Of a stretch of 64,000 bases of DNA, positions 49,175 through 58,379 are shown one piece after another; the stretch's first letter is position 1; the number at the start of each line of letters is the position of its first letter. Under the pieces are notes generated by a model. That model saw nothing but the letters and a program-made list of their open reading frames with translations, did no database searches and was not told the origin of the DNA. Position numbers and translations under genes: made by a program. This DNA is from Mycolicibacterium arabiense (lineage in GTDB: Bacteria; Actinomycetota; Actinomycetes; Mycobacteriales; Mycobacteriaceae): NCBI RefSeq assembly GCF_010731815.2, contig NZ_AP022593.1, forward strand, positions 1,798,001 through 1,862,000, in the 5' to 3' direction.

Positions 49175-49527
49175 CGCTGCTGTGGGTGGCCCTCGGCGCG
49201 GCGATCGGGGCACCGCTGCGGTACCTCGCCGACCGCGCGTTCAACGCCGGACGGACATACCCGTGGGGCACGTTCGGGGTGAACGTCGTGGGTTCGTTCC
49301 TGCTCGCCGTTCTGGTCAGCATCCCCGTCGGGCCCGTCGCGTCGCAGATCCTGGGAGTCGGTTTCTGCGGTGCGCTGACCACGTATTCGACGTTCGGCCT
49401 CGAGTGGGTCCTGCAGCTGCGTACCCGCCGGCGCGTGGCGCTGGTCTACGGCGTAGCGAGCCTGTCGGTGGGCCTCGCCGCGGCGTTCGCGGGCTTCGCC
49501 GTCGGCGACCTCGTCACGGGTACGTAA
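49171..49527 (+). CDS. crcB: Fluoride channel subunit CrcB (second copy)
   Basis: Second Fluc subunit, 118 residues. GAAIGAPLRYLADRAF, WGTFGVNVVGSFLLAVLVS and GVGFCGALTTYSTFGLEWVL match the family at the same positions as the first copy. Paired genes usually encode antiparallel subunits of opposite fixed topology. Its stop codon lies within an IdeR-type box for the next gene. Confidence 0.92.
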   Translation: MTLLWVALGAAIGAPLRYLADRAFNAGRTYPWGTFGVNVVGSFLLAVLVSIPVGPVASQILGVGFCGALTTYSTFGLEWVLQLRTRRRVALVYGVASLSVGLAAAFAGFAVGDLVTGT

Positions 49528-49543
49528 GCATAGCCTTGCCTTA
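49525..49543. promoter_or_regulatory. IdeR iron box upstream of mbtL
   Basis: TAAGCATAGCCTTGCCTTA fits the IdeR consensus TWAGGTWAGSCTWACCTWA at about 15 of 19 positions. It lies 24 bp before the mbtL ATG, as expected for iron repression of mycobactin genes. Confidence 0.75.
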
Positions 49544-49567
49544 GGTGGCGGTGTACTGTCCCCGGCC

Positions 49568-49837
49568 ATGGAGAACTCGACTTCGGACTCGGTCAACGCT
49601 GCCCTCAGCGAGATCCTGCGCGACGACATGAACGTCGACATCAGCCGGGTCACACGCGATTCGCGCCTCATCGACGACGTCGGCCTGGACTCGGTCGCGT
49701 TCGCAGTCGGCATGGTGGCGATCGAGGACAAGCTCGGCGTCGCGCTGACCGAAGAGGACCTGCTGAGCTGCGACACCGTCGGCGAACTCGAAGACGCCAT
49801 CCTGGCCAAGACGCCTGCGGCGCCCAGCAACTCGTGA
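49568..49837 (+). CDS. mbtL: Mycobactin acyl carrier protein
   Basis: Acyl carrier protein of 89 residues that holds the fatty acid for mycobactin lysine acylation. The phosphopantetheine site is [23 protein letters not shown] with the Ser in DSVAF at about residue 41. Gene order and an IdeR box identify it as the homologue of M. tuberculosis Rv1344. Overlaps mbtM by GTGA. Confidence 0.93.
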   Translation: MENSTSDSVNAALSEILRDDMNVDISRVTRDSRLIDDVGLDSVAFAVGMVAIEDKLGVALTEEDLLSCDTVGELEDAILAKTPAAPSNS

Positions 49838-51411
49838 ACGTCCTCGCGTCCGCACTGTCGGAGGCGATGACGAGGTCGCCGAACGCGCTGCACGTCCTGG
49901 ACGCCGACAGCGGCGAGTGGCAGCGCCATCCGTGGGACGAGGTGCACACCCGCGCCCAGAACGTCGCCGAGCGCATCGACGGCGCCACCGCGGTCGGCCT
50001 CGTCGGCGAGCCCAGCGTCGAGTTCCTCGCCGCCATTCCCGGCACGTTCCTCGCAGGCGCGGCGCTGTCGATTCTGCCGGGACCCATTCGCGGTGCCGAT
50101 CTCGACCAGTGGGCCCAGGCCACCCTGACCCGGTTCCGCTCCATCGGCGTCACCACCGTGTTCAGCCACGGCACGCAGCTCGAGCGGCTGCGTGGTCGCG
50201 ACGACGCCGTCGCGCTGCACGACGTGACCGAGGTGGCGCACGACCGCCGGTCCACCACGTTCACGGCGTCGTCCGACGGCGAGATCGCGATCCTGCAGGG
50301 GACGGCAGGATCCACCGGAACGCCCAAGGCAGCGCGCATCTCCCCCGCCGCGGCGCTCGCGAACTATCGCGGTCTCGTCGACCGCGTAGTCGTCGACCAC
50401 AACAGCCGTGCCCACAGCTGGCTGCCGATCTACCACGACATGGGCCTGGCCTTCATGCTCACCTCGGCCCTCGGCGGCGCCGATCTCTGGCAGGCACCCA
50501 CGACGTCGTTCGCGGGCAACCCGTTCGGGTGGCTCAAGTGGCTCACCGAGAGTCGCGCCACCATGACCGCGGCGCCCAACATGGCCTACAACATCGTCGG
50601 CAAGTACGCGCGCATCGTCGGCGACGACGTGGACCTGAGCAACCTCGGCTTCGCACTCAACGGCGGCGAGCCGGTCGACTGCTCGGGCACCGAGCGGTTC
50701 GCGACCGAGATGGCCCGCTTCGGCTTCGACCCGACTGCCCTCGCGCCCTCCTACGGTCTGGCCGAATCCACCTGTGCCGTCACCGTTCCCATTCCGTTCT
50801 CCGGCCTCGCGGTCGACGAGCCCACCGTCGCGACCGACGCCGGTGAGTCGACCCGGCGGTTCGCCGTGCTCGGCGACGCGATCCCGGGCATGGAGGTCCG
50901 GATCAACACCGACGCGCAGCGGGGCACCGAGGTCATCGGCCGCGAGGTGGGCGACGTCGAGGTCCGCGGTACGTCACTGATGAGCGGATACGTCGACGAC
51001 GAACCCATCGACCGCGACGCCTGGCTGCCGACGGGCGACATCGGCTACTTCGTCGACGGCGGACTCGTCGTCTGCGGCCGGGCAAAGGAACTCATCACCG
51101 TCGCCGGCCGCAACGTCTTCCCCACCGAGATCGAACGCATCGCCGGGCAGGTCGACGGCGTGCGCGAAGGCGCGGTCGTCGCGGTGGGCACCGGTGAGTC
51201 GTCCGCACGCCCCGGCCTGGTGATCGCCGCGGAGTTCAAGGGTGCCGACGAACCCGCCGCGCGCAGTGAGCTGGTCGCGCGCATCGCGTCCGAGTGCGGG
51301 GTGGTACCCGCCGACGTCGTGTTCATGAAGCCCGGAGCACTGCCCAGAACCTCGTCGGGCAAGCTGCGCCGGCTGGAAGTCAAGCGAAACCTGGAGGGCG
51401 CGAACCCATGA
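49834..51411 (+). CDS. mbtM: Mycobactin fatty acyl-AMP ligase
   Basis: Activates a fatty acid as acyl-AMP and loads it on MbtL, 525 residues. The adenylate-forming motifs are seen as [30 protein letters not shown] and [33 protein letters not shown], with the final catalytic Lys in [14 protein letters not shown]. Homologue of FadD33 (Rv1345). GTG start in the mbtL stop; ATGA overlap with mbtN. Iron-regulated by the box at 49525. Confidence 0.94.
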   Translation: MNVLASALSEAMTRSPNALHVLDADSGEWQRHPWDEVHTRAQNVAERIDGATAVGLVGEPSVEFLAAIPGTFLAGAALSILPGPIRGADLDQWAQATLTRFRSIGVTTVFSHGTQLERLRGRDDAVALHDVTEVAHDRRSTTFTASSDGEIAILQGTAGSTGTPKAARISPAAALANYRGLVDRVVVDHNSRAHSWLPIYHDMGLAFMLTSALGGADLWQAPTTSFAGNPFGWLKWLTESRATMTAAPNMAYNIVGKYARIVGDDVDLSNLGFALNGGEPVDCSGTERFATEMARFGFDPTALAPSYGLAESTCAVTVPIPFSGLAVDEPTVATDAGESTRRFAVLGDAIPGMEVRINTDAQRGTEVIGREVGDVEVRGTSLMSGYVDDEPIDRDAWLPTGDIGYFVDGGLVVCGRAKELITVAGRNVFPTEIERIAGQVDGVREGAVVAVGTGESSARPGLVIAAEFKGADEPAARSELVARIASECGVVPADVVFMKPGALPRTSSGKLRRLEVKRNLEGANP

Positions 51412-52556
51412 CGCCGAGCGAGAGTTACACCGAACTGCTCGACCGCGTCTTCGACGACCGAGTGACCAAGTGGACCGCCGAGGCCGAGGACACCGAGCGC
51501 TTCCCACGCGAACTCATCGAATACCTCTGTGAGAGCGGCGTGTTCGCGGCGAAGTGGCCCGCCGGGCAGCAGCAATCCGACGTGGCCAAGGTCATTGCGC
51601 TGGCGAGGAAGCTGGGCCAGCTGGGATCGGCGGGCATCGGAGTCGGTGTGGGCCTGCATGACTCGGCGATCGCGATCCTGCGCCGCTTCGGCAAGTCCGA
51701 CTACCTCAAGGACATCGCCGAGCAGGCCATCCGCGGCGAGGCCGTGCTGTGCATCGGTGCCTCCGAGCAATCCGGCGGATCCGACCTGCAGATCGTCGGC
51801 ACGGAGGTCCGCACCGAGGGCGACGGGTTCCGCGTCACCGGCATCAAGAAGTACGTGTCACTGTCCCCCATCGCCGACCACATCATGGCCGTGGCCCGCA
51901 GCGTCGACCACGACCCGAACAGCAAGCACGGCAGCGTCGTCGTCATCGCCGTCCCACTGGCGCAGTGCGAGGTGCAGACGCCCTACCGCAAGGTCGGCGC
52001 CGGACCGCTCGACACCGCCGCCGTGCACATCGACACGTGGGTGCCCGCCGACGCACTCGTCGCCCGTGCTGGCATCGGACTGGCCGCGATCTCGTGGGGC
52101 CTCGCTCAGGAGCGGATGTCGGTGGCCGGGCTGGTGTCGTCGTCGGCCCAGCGCGTCCTCGGGATCACGTTGGCGCGCATGATGACTCGCCGCCAGTTCG
52201 GCCAAACCCTCTACGATCACCAGGCACTCCGGCTGCGGATGGCCGACCTGCAGGCGCGCGTGGACATGCTGCGCTACGCGCTCGACGGCATCGCCGCGAC
52301 CAACAAGCTGGATTTGCGCACCGCAGCCGCGATGAAGGTCAACGCCGCCCGCCTCGGCGAAGAGGTGGTCAACGAGTGCATGCACGTCTTCGGCGGCTCG
52401 GGCTACCTGGTCGACGAGACACCGCTCGGAAGATGGTGGCGTGACATGAAGTTGGCGCGCGTGGGCGGCGGTACCGACGAGGTGCTGTGGGAGCTGGTAG
52501 CGGCGGCGATGAAGCCCGACTACGACGGCTACGCGGAGTTCAACCAGCTGCCCTAG
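51408..52556 (+). CDS. mbtN: Mycobactin acyl-ACP dehydrogenase
   Basis: FAD-dependent acyl-ACP dehydrogenase that introduces the double bond of the mycobactin acyl chain, 382 residues. [61 protein letters not shown] and [22 protein letters not shown] are the usual family blocks. Homologue of FadE14 (Rv1346). Converges on mbtK with 10 bp between stops. Confidence 0.94.
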   Translation: MTPSESYTELLDRVFDDRVTKWTAEAEDTERFPRELIEYLCESGVFAAKWPAGQQQSDVAKVIALARKLGQLGSAGIGVGVGLHDSAIAILRRFGKSDYLKDIAEQAIRGEAVLCIGASEQSGGSDLQIVGTEVRTEGDGFRVTGIKKYVSLSPIADHIMAVARSVDHDPNSKHGSVVVIAVPLAQCEVQTPYRKVGAGPLDTAAVHIDTWVPADALVARAGIGLAAISWGLAQERMSVAGLVSSSAQRVLGITLARMMTRRQFGQTLYDHQALRLRMADLQARVDMLRYALDGIAATNKLDLRTAAAMKVNAARLGEEVVNECMHVFGGSGYLVDETPLGRWWRDMKLARVGGGTDEVLWELVAAAMKPDYDGYAEFNQLP

Positions 52557-52566
52557 ACACCCAGGG

Positions 52567-53190
52567 TCACTTGGGCACGTCCTCCGGGGTGCGCGGCAGC
52601 GCATAGAGCGCCATCCGGCGATTCGCCATGTCGTGCTCGCCGAGGAACGCGCAACCCGCCCACTCGCAGACCGCCCGCGCGCCGGTGTTGCGATGGTCGG
52701 GATCGAACATGATGCGGCGGCACTGGGGTTCGAGTTCGAACAGGCTGGCCATCACCCGCGGCAGCAGGATCGGGGCGATGCCCTTGTTCACGAAGCGCAG
52801 GTCCGCGATCGCCGCGTGCACCCCCAGGTCGTGCGGATCCGACGCATACCGCGGAGCAATCGAATCCCTTGCGGCGCGGTATATCTCGAGGTAGGCGATC
52901 TCCTTGCCCTTGAAGCTGGCGATGAACGGCCGCGAGTAGTCGCCGGCCAGTTGCGCACCGAGGTAACCGCGCCACCAGCCCGGTGGGTGGGGGTATTCCC
53001 ACGCCTCGACGAGGTGTGGCCGGTTCATCCACTCGGAGATCATCTCGGCGTCGGCGCGGGCATCGACGAGGCGGAAGTGGTACGGCTCGGCCAGCACCGG
53101 TGTCGGTGGCGCGGGAACGGCGCGCACCTCGTCGGTGATGGACGTCAGCTCGCGCGGGAGGACCGGCAACGCTTCATCGATCTCAGTCAT
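52567..53190 (-). CDS. mbtK: Lysine N-acyltransferase for mycobactin
   Basis: GNAT-fold N6-acyltransferase, 207 residues, that moves the MbtL-bound acyl chain to the hydroxylysine side chain of mycobactin. FRLVDARADAEMISEWMNRPHLVEAWEYP, GVHAAIADLRFVNKGIAPILLPRVMASLFE and CRRIMFDPDHRNTGARAVCEWAGCAFLGEHDM are typical of the IucB/RhbD/MbtK group. Homologue of Rv1347c, in its usual opposite orientation to mbtLMN. An IdeR box 27 bp upstream controls it. Confidence 0.94.
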   Translation of the reverse strand: MTEIDEALPVLPRELTSITDEVRAVPAPPTPVLAEPYHFRLVDARADAEMISEWMNRPHLVEAWEYPHPPGWWRGYLGAQLAGDYSRPFIASFKGKEIAYLEIYRAARDSIAPRYASDPHDLGVHAAIADLRFVNKGIAPILLPRVMASLFELEPQCRRIMFDPDHRNTGARAVCEWAGCAFLGEHDMANRRMALYALPRTPEDVPK

Positions 53191-53204
53191 CTCGACCGCA
53201 GAGC

Positions 53205-54890
53205 CTACCGGACCTGGTTAGGGTAGCTTTGCCTACCTTTGACGTAGATTCGCGCATCCCAACCGCCCAGGTGGAGGCCCGTCGACTCGATTGCGGCCGG
53301 GGTGCCCGCGAGGTTGCCGAGCACCAGTTCGGCCGTCAGCCATTCCGGGCCCACGTCCACCGTCCGGCGATCCCGTCCGCAGTTGGCGACCACCAGCAGC
53401 GCGGTCCCGGCCGTGCGCCTGACGTAGGCCCAGATCTGCGGGTCCTCCTCCCACAGCGGCGTCAAGTCACCGTCGACAAGAACCGGCAGCTCGTGGCGGA
53501 GCCGGATCAGTGCCCGATAGTGGGCGAACACCGAGTCGCCATCGTCGACCTGCGCCGCGGCGTTCAGCCAGGAGTGGTTGGGATTCACCGCGAGCCAGGG
53601 CTCCCCGGTCGTGAAGCCGGCATTGGGGCCCGGTTCCCACTGCATCGGCGTGCGTGCGTTGTCCCGGCTGAAGTGCGCCAGACCGGCCAGTGCAGCGGCC
53701 GCATCGCCGCCGCCGTCGAGCACGCCCCGGTGATAGTTCACGGCTTCCAGGTCGACGAAGTCCTGCGCCGACCGAAACGGGAAGTTCGTCATCCCCAGTT
53801 CCTCGCCCTGATAGACGAACGGCGTGCCGCGCATACCGTGCAAAACGGTGCCGAGAGCCTTCGCCGAAGCCGCCCAGTACTCCGGCGAGTCGTCGCCGAA
53901 CCGGGACACCACGCGAGGTTGGTCGTGGTTGTTCCAGTACAGGCTGTTCCATCCGGCGTCGGCCAGCGCCGCCTGCCATCGGTGCAGGGACTTCTTCAGT
54001 GCGACGAGGTCGAGGCCCGCGAAGACGTACTTGTCGTTCGGCGCCTGTTCGATCGACATGTGCTCGAACTGGAACACCATGTCGAGTTCGCCGCGAGCGG
54101 GGTCGGTGTAGAGCCGGGCCTGCTCGGTCGTCACACCGGGCATCTCGCCGACGGTGATGAATTCGGCGTCCCTGCTGCCGAACACCTCGCGGCGCATCTC
54201 CGCGAGATAGTCGTGTACGCGCGGCCCGTCGGCGAATCGATCGAGGGCGCTGACGAACCGCTGCCCGGGGACCGGGCGGGCGTCGGGCAGCCCGTCGACC
54301 TTCGAGATGAAGTTGATGACGTCCATGCGAAAGCCGTCGACGCCGCGGTCGAGCCACCACGACATGGTGTCGTGAACGGCCTTTCGTACCTCGGGGTTCT
54401 CCCAGTTGAGGTCTGGTTGTCTCCGGTCGAACAGGTGCAGGTAGTACTGGCCGGTGGTGTCGTCCCACGTCCACGCCGAGCCCGAGAAGAACGAGGCCCA
54501 GTTGTTCGGCTCGGCGCCCTCCCGGGCGTCGCGCCAGACGTACCAGTCGCGCTTGGGGTGCTCGCGCGACGACCGCGACTCGACGAACCACGGGTGCTCG
54601 TCGGAGGTGTGGTTGACGACGAGGTCCATCACCAGCTTCATCCCGAGTCGGTGCACCTCGGTGAGGAGTTCGTCGAACTGCGCCAAGGTGCCGAACAAGG
54701 GATCGATGTCGCGGTAATCGCTGATGTCGTAACCGTTGTCGACCTGCGGCGAGCGGTAGACCGGCGACAGCCAGATCACGTCGACCCCGAGCGCGTGGAT
54801 ATGGCCGAGCCGCTGCGCGATGCCGCCGAGGTCGCCGATGCCGTCGCCGTCGGAGTCGGCGAAGCTCCGCGGATAGATCTGATAGACCAC
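53205..54890 (-). CDS. GH13 alpha-glucosidase (start codon problematic)
   Basis: Glycoside hydrolase 13 of the oligo-1,6-glucosidase/AglA type, 561 residues, cleaving alpha-glucosides in the cytoplasm. Visible: VYQIYPRSFADSDGDGIGDL, VMDLVVNHTSDEHPWF, GVDGFRMDVINFISK with the nucleophile Asp, EFITVGEMPG with the acid Glu, and WNNHDQPRVVSRFGDD. The first canonical start is GTG 54890, but the conserved PWWRTAV block is encoded just upstream, where no ATG, GTG or TTG exists before an in-frame stop; an ATC at 54938 could serve. Its 3' end contains the mbtK iron box. Confidence 0.9.
   Translation of the reverse strand: MVYQIYPRSFADSDGDGIGDLGGIAQRLGHIHALGVDVIWLSPVYRSPQVDNGYDISDYRDIDPLFGTLAQFDELLTEVHRLGMKLVMDLVVNHTSDEHPWFVESRSSREHPKRDWYVWRDAREGAEPNNWASFFSGSAWTWDDTTGQYYLHLFDRRQPDLNWENPEVRKAVHDTMSWWLDRGVDGFRMDVINFISKVDGLPDARPVPGQRFVSALDRFADGPRVHDYLAEMRREVFGSRDAEFITVGEMPGVTTEQARLYTDPARGELDMVFQFEHMSIEQAPNDKYVFAGLDLVALKKSLHRWQAALADAGWNSLYWNNHDQPRVVSRFGDDSPEYWAASAKALGTVLHGMRGTPFVYQGEELGMTNFPFRSAQDFVDLEAVNYHRGVLDGGGDAAAALAGLAHFSRDNARTPMQWEPGPNAGFTTGEPWLAVNPNHSWLNAAAQVDDGDSVFAHYRALIRLRHELPVLVDGDLTPLWEEDPQIWAYVRRTAGTALLVVANCGRDRRTVDVGPEWLTAELVLGNLAGTPAAIESTGLHLGGWDARIYVKGRQSYPNQVR
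53218..53236. promoter_or_regulatory. IdeR iron box upstream of mbtK
   Basis: TTAGGGTAGCTTTGCCTAC fits the IdeR consensus at about 15 of 19 positions. It is 27 bp before the mbtK ATG but lies inside the last codons of the alpha-glucosidase gene, so the same bases are both coding and operator. Confidence 0.75.
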
Positions 54891-54999
54891 GGCGGTACGC
54901 CACCACGGTGCATCCGAGGGCTGGTCATCGCTGAAGATGGCACAACCCTACTCGGGTAGCGTGTCACGTCTTGCTTGCACCAACGTGGAGGCCTTGATC

Positions 55000-55836
55000 A
55001 TGAACGACCCGTACGTCGTGTTGGGAGCAACCGGTGGCCAGGGTGGCGCCGTGCTCGACGCGCTGCTCGACGACGGGCGGTCCGTGCGGGCCGTGGTGCG
55101 CTCGGCGTCCTCGGCGCGGTCGCGATCGTTGCAGGACCGCGGGGCCGAACTCGCCGAGGCCGACATCAGTGATGCCCACGCCCTCGCCGCGGCGATGCGC
55201 GACTCGGCCGGCGTCTTCGCGATGACCACGCCGTTCGAGGACGGCGAGGAGGCCGAACTGGCCCAGGGCCGCGCCGTCGTGGCTGCCGCCGGAATCGCCG
55301 CCGTACCGCATCTGGTCTTCTCGTCGGTCGCCAGCGCAGACCGCGGCACCGGCATTCCGCACTTCGAGACGAAGGCCGCGACCGAGCGTCTGCTCGCCGA
55401 CTCCGGAGTGCCGTACACCATCGTCGGCCCGACGTACTTCTACGACAACCTCCTTGGGGGCATCGACGACGTGAAGGCCGGTCGCCTGGACCTCGCCGTG
55501 GGACTGGACACTCCGCTGCAGCAGCTGTCCAGACGCGACCTCGGCCGCTTCGTGGTGCACGTGTTCGAGAACGCCGCAACGCATTTGGGCGTGCGCATCG
55601 ACGTCGCGTCCGATGCGCCGACACCGCGGCAGATGGCGGCCGTCCTGTCCGCGACGTGGGACCGCGAGGTGGTGCCGCACTCCCACGACCCGGCCGAGAT
55701 CGAGTCGCCGGACATGCGCGCGATGTTCGGCTTCCTCTCCACGACCGGCTACAGCGCCGACATTCCCCCCTTGCACGAGCGCTACCCCGACATCGGATGG
55801 CAGTCCTTCGAGCAGTGGGTGCGGGAGTCGGGCTAG
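55000..55836 (+). CDS. NmrA-like NAD(P)-binding protein
   Basis: Atypical SDR of the NmrA/HSCARG family, 278 residues, which senses or reduces with NAD(P)H. YVVLGATGGQGGAVLDALLDDG binds the dinucleotide, and SRSLQDRGAELAEADISDAHALAAAM and HLVFSSVASADRGTGIPHFETKAATE are family blocks. The usual catalytic Tyr is replaced, as in most NmrA proteins. GGAGG precedes the ATG at 55000; an in-frame start at 54937 is less likely. It overlaps the convergent gene by the four bases CTAG. Confidence 0.87.
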   Translation: MNDPYVVLGATGGQGGAVLDALLDDGRSVRAVVRSASSARSRSLQDRGAELAEADISDAHALAAAMRDSAGVFAMTTPFEDGEEAELAQGRAVVAAAGIAAVPHLVFSSVASADRGTGIPHFETKAATERLLADSGVPYTIVGPTYFYDNLLGGIDDVKAGRLDLAVGLDTPLQQLSRRDLGRFVVHVFENAATHLGVRIDVASDAPTPRQMAAVLSATWDREVVPHSHDPAEIESPDMRAMFGFLSTTGYSADIPPLHERYPDIGWQSFEQWVRESG

Positions 55837-56258
55837 CTCCCGAGCAGGAGGACGCCGCTGACGATGAGCGCCACCACCTTGAGCACCTCGAACGCTATGT
55901 AGGCGTAGTGCGCGACGGACCTCGCCCGCTCCTCGCCCTCGAGCACCGCCGCCGTCCGCCGCGACAGCATCGGCCGGATCAGCACGGTCTGCACCACCAG
56001 CGACCCCACCGCCACCGTCACCGCGGCGTCGATGCTCGTCGAGGTGTCGTGGGTGAACAGGGTGACCGCGATGACGACCGCGAGCAGGAGTTCGCACACG
56101 TTGAGCGCGCGGAACACCAACCGGCCGATCCCCAGCCCCAACTGCAGCGTCACGCCCGGCGCGCGGAACTTCAGCGGCGCCTCGAGAAACGATATGGCCA
56201 GCACCATGCCCAGCCATACGAACACGGCACCGATGCCCACCCGCGAGCTGACGTCCAC
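55833..56258 (-). CDS. Four-helix membrane protein, unknown
   Basis: Integral-membrane protein of 141 residues with four helices and short loops (IGAVFVWLGMVLAISFLEAPLKF, ALNVCELLLAVVIAVTLFT, VTVAVGSLVVQTVLI, AFEVLKVVALIVSGVLLL). A conserved FLEAPLKFRAPG stretch and VLEGEERAR loop stand out. I recognise no named family and no function. Its TAG shares bases with the TAG of the convergent NmrA gene. Confidence 0.75.
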   Translation of the reverse strand: MDVSSRVGIGAVFVWLGMVLAISFLEAPLKFRAPGVTLQLGLGIGRLVFRALNVCELLLAVVIAVTLFTHDTSTSIDAAVTVAVGSLVVQTVLIRPMLSRRTAAVLEGEERARSVAHYAYIAFEVLKVVALIVSGVLLLGS

Positions 56259-56310
56259 GGCGGCAGCCTATTACAGCGGGTGACGCGTGAGGGTGTGCGA
56301 TCGTGGGGAC

Positions 56311-56493
56311 ATGTCCGCAGACCGGGACCGAGTGGCCGAACTCCAGCGCTGGGTGGACGCGGGCGCCACCTGGCAGGTGGTCGCCCGCACCCGGCACGGC
56401 GTGACGGTCGCGCTGCTGCGATGCGACGGCGGCGAGGAGGTCGACCGGTTCACCTCCGACGATCCCCGGCTGATCGCGTTCGTCGGCGGCTAG
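56311..56493 (+). CDS. Small conserved hypothetical protein
   Basis: Sixty residues, soluble, probably a helix followed by a beta hairpin (RVAELQRWVDAGATWQVVARTRHGVTVALLRCDGGEEVDRFTSDDPRLIAFV). I have no family name. ATG 56311 starts at the predicted helix; a start at 56287 adds eight residues. The codon pattern is strongly GC3-rich, supporting a real gene. Confidence 0.6.
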   Translation: MSADRDRVAELQRWVDAGATWQVVARTRHGVTVALLRCDGGEEVDRFTSDDPRLIAFVGG

Positions 56494-56513
56494 TGTCCCG
56501 GTCGTCGTGGCCG

Positions 56514-57107
56514 TTAGGCCGACGCTCGGCCGACCGCATCGTCGAGGAGGGTCGCAACGGCCTTCCTGGCGTACGTCCAGGGAGCGGGATCGTTGAGCGA
56601 CGTCGACATCGCGGCCGCGCCCTCGAACAGGATTGCCAGCTGGTGGCCAACCAGTTTGGGGTTGGCAGCACCAGCCTGCCGTGCCAGGTCGGTCATGGCA
56701 TCGATGAAACCGCGCTTGTGTGCCTCGACGATCTCGTGCACCTCCGGCATGCCGTCGGCGGCCTCGACGGCGGCATTGTGGAAGGGGCACCCACGCATCA
56801 GCCCTCCTGCTGACGGCGTCTCGAACGACGCCAAGATGCGCGACCTGGGACTGCGCCTCCGCGCCTTCTCGCTGGGATGCGCCGGATCGCCGATGGTTCG
56901 CCGAACGTGGCGTAGATACTCTTCGACCACGGCCGTCTTGCTCGGGAAGTGTTGGTACAGCGTGCGCTTCGATACCGACGCTTCCGCCGCCAGCCGTTCC
57001 ACGCCGGTGGCGTTGATGCCCTCCTGGTAGAAGAGTTTGACGGCGGCGTCGATGATCCGTTGCCGGGCGCCCCGACCCCCGCGCGCCGGCCCGGCTTGGG
57101 TTGTCAT
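56514..57107 (-). CDS. TetR-family transcriptional regulator
   Basis: Regulator of 197 residues. HTH: RQRIIDAAVKLFYQEGINATGVERLAAEASVSKRTLYQHFPSKTAVVEEYL. The C-terminal domain starts MRGCPFHNAAVEAADGMPEVHEIVEAHKRGF, like the YxaF/AcrR-type group. A TATACCGTTTGGTTTA palindrome 9 bp upstream of the start is a likely autoregulatory operator. The regulated partner is not evident; the neighbouring P1 peptidase is co-oriented in the minus direction but ends downstream of the operator. Confidence 0.9.
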   Translation of the reverse strand: MTTQAGPARGGRGARQRIIDAAVKLFYQEGINATGVERLAAEASVSKRTLYQHFPSKTAVVEEYLRHVRRTIGDPAHPSEKARRRSPRSRILASFETPSAGGLMRGCPFHNAAVEAADGMPEVHEIVEAHKRGFIDAMTDLARQAGAANPKLVGHQLAILFEGAAAMSTSLNDPAPWTYARKAVATLLDDAVGRASA

Positions 57108-57115
57108 GCCCGAAG

Positions 57116-57131
57116 TATACCGTTTGGTTTA
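57116..57131. promoter_or_regulatory. Putative TetR operator
   Basis: TATACC-GTTT-GGTTTA is an inverted repeat with 5 of 6 arm positions matching, placed 9 bp before the ATG of the TetR gene at 57107. AT-rich sequence here contrasts with the region and may include the -10. Confidence 0.5.
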
Positions 57132-57163
57132 CCAGGTCACTATCGTCGGATGAAAGACCCGCC

Positions 57164-58252
57164 CTAGTTCGCGAAAGCGTGCCGCAGCGGGTCGTGCGGC
57201 AACGCGTGCACCGTCATCCCGTTGCGCCCGGTGAGCGTGGTGGCGGCGACCATGGCGTTGACGATCGCCTCCTCCGTGGCCTCGATGGTCAGATCGAACA
57301 ACCGCGTCATCAGTTGCGGCGCAACCATTCGCAGCGGGATCTCGGGTGTCCCGGCATCGACGTCCTCGTCCCACGCGTAGGCCGGGATGCCGCGGTTGCC
57401 CGTGGCGAACGCCAGCATCAGGTCACCGCTGTACTGCTCGCCCCTGCCGCCGACGTTCGCCACCCCGAGTGCGGCGCGTTGCGCGAGCCGGGCGCACTGG
57501 TGCGGCAGGAGCGGGGCGTCGGTCGCGACGATCACGATGATGGATCCCGAACCGCGTTCGTAGCGCGGCGGGACGCCGGGCAGCGGAACCTGGTCCGGTC
57601 CGATCACCTCGCCGACGGGCACGCCGTTGATCCGCAGGTGCTCCCGCCGCCCGTGGTTAGCCTGCACCAGCACGCCGACGGTGTACTCACCGGCCGTGGT
57701 GCGGGTGACCCGAGAGGCGGTACCGATGCCGCCCTTGAACTCGTGGCAGATCATCCCCGTGCCGCCGCCGACGCCGCCTTCGGCCACCGCCCCGTCGCTC
57801 GCGGCGGCCAGCGCCTCGCGGACGTGTTCGGCGCGGACGTGGTGGCCGTTGATGTCGTTGAGCAGGCCGTCGTAGGTCTCGCCCACCACGGGCAGCGACC
57901 AGTACACGCCGTCGCCGCGCGCTTCGATCTGGGCATCGACGAGCGCATCTCGGACCACGCCGACGCTGTGGGTGTTGGTCAGCCCGATCGCCGTCGTCAA
58001 CTCGCCCGACTCCCGGATCCACTCGAGGCCGGTCAACTCCCCGCTGCCGTTGAGCCGGTGTGCGCCGGCGAACACCGGCTCACCCCAGATGCCCGGATGG
58101 GGTACGACGACCGTCACCCCGGTGTGGACGGCGGGTGGCCCGTCGGCGTGCAGGGTGACGTGCCCGACGCGCACGCCGCTGACGTCGGTGATGGCGTTGT
58201 GCGGTCCGGTCGGGTGTGTTCCGACCACCACGCCGAGGTCTCGTGCGCGCAT
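57164..58252 (-). CDS. P1/S58-family peptidase (DmpA-like)
   Basis: N-terminal-nucleophile aminopeptidase of the DmpA/BapA family, 362 residues; such enzymes cleave themselves before a Ser. PHNAITDVSGVRVGH starts the fold and GVGGGTGMICHEFKGGIGTASR is mid-protein. RYERGSGSIIVIVATDAPLLPHQ contains the likely nucleophile Ser at the autocleavage Gly-Ser. Activity on small D- or beta-peptides is known for the family. The gene stands alone, divergent from a TetR gene that may control it. Confidence 0.9.
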   Translation of the reverse strand: MRARDLGVVVGTHPTGPHNAITDVSGVRVGHVTLHADGPPAVHTGVTVVVPHPGIWGEPVFAGAHRLNGSGELTGLEWIRESGELTTAIGLTNTHSVGVVRDALVDAQIEARGDGVYWSLPVVGETYDGLLNDINGHHVRAEHVREALAAASDGAVAEGGVGGGTGMICHEFKGGIGTASRVTRTTAGEYTVGVLVQANHGRREHLRINGVPVGEVIGPDQVPLPGVPPRYERGSGSIIVIVATDAPLLPHQCARLAQRAALGVANVGGRGEQYSGDLMLAFATGNRGIPAYAWDEDVDAGTPEIPLRMVAPQLMTRLFDLTIEATEEAIVNAMVAATTLTGRNGMTVHALPHDPLRHAFAN

Positions 58253-58379
58253 GGCAGCTCCGGTTTCAGAGTTCTTTTCCTATCGCGAAAATAATGCGGG
58301 TCCGGCCGGTGTACCGCAACGGAACGCCGAAAGTCGGGTTCGCCCTCGCCACCCGATCCCCCGCGTGGATCATGGACCC

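Noticed and set aside
58253..58379. TTTTC/GAAAA dyad between the peptidase and TetR genes
   Set aside because: Only five-base arms around seven bases in an AT-rich stretch; too weak to call an operator.
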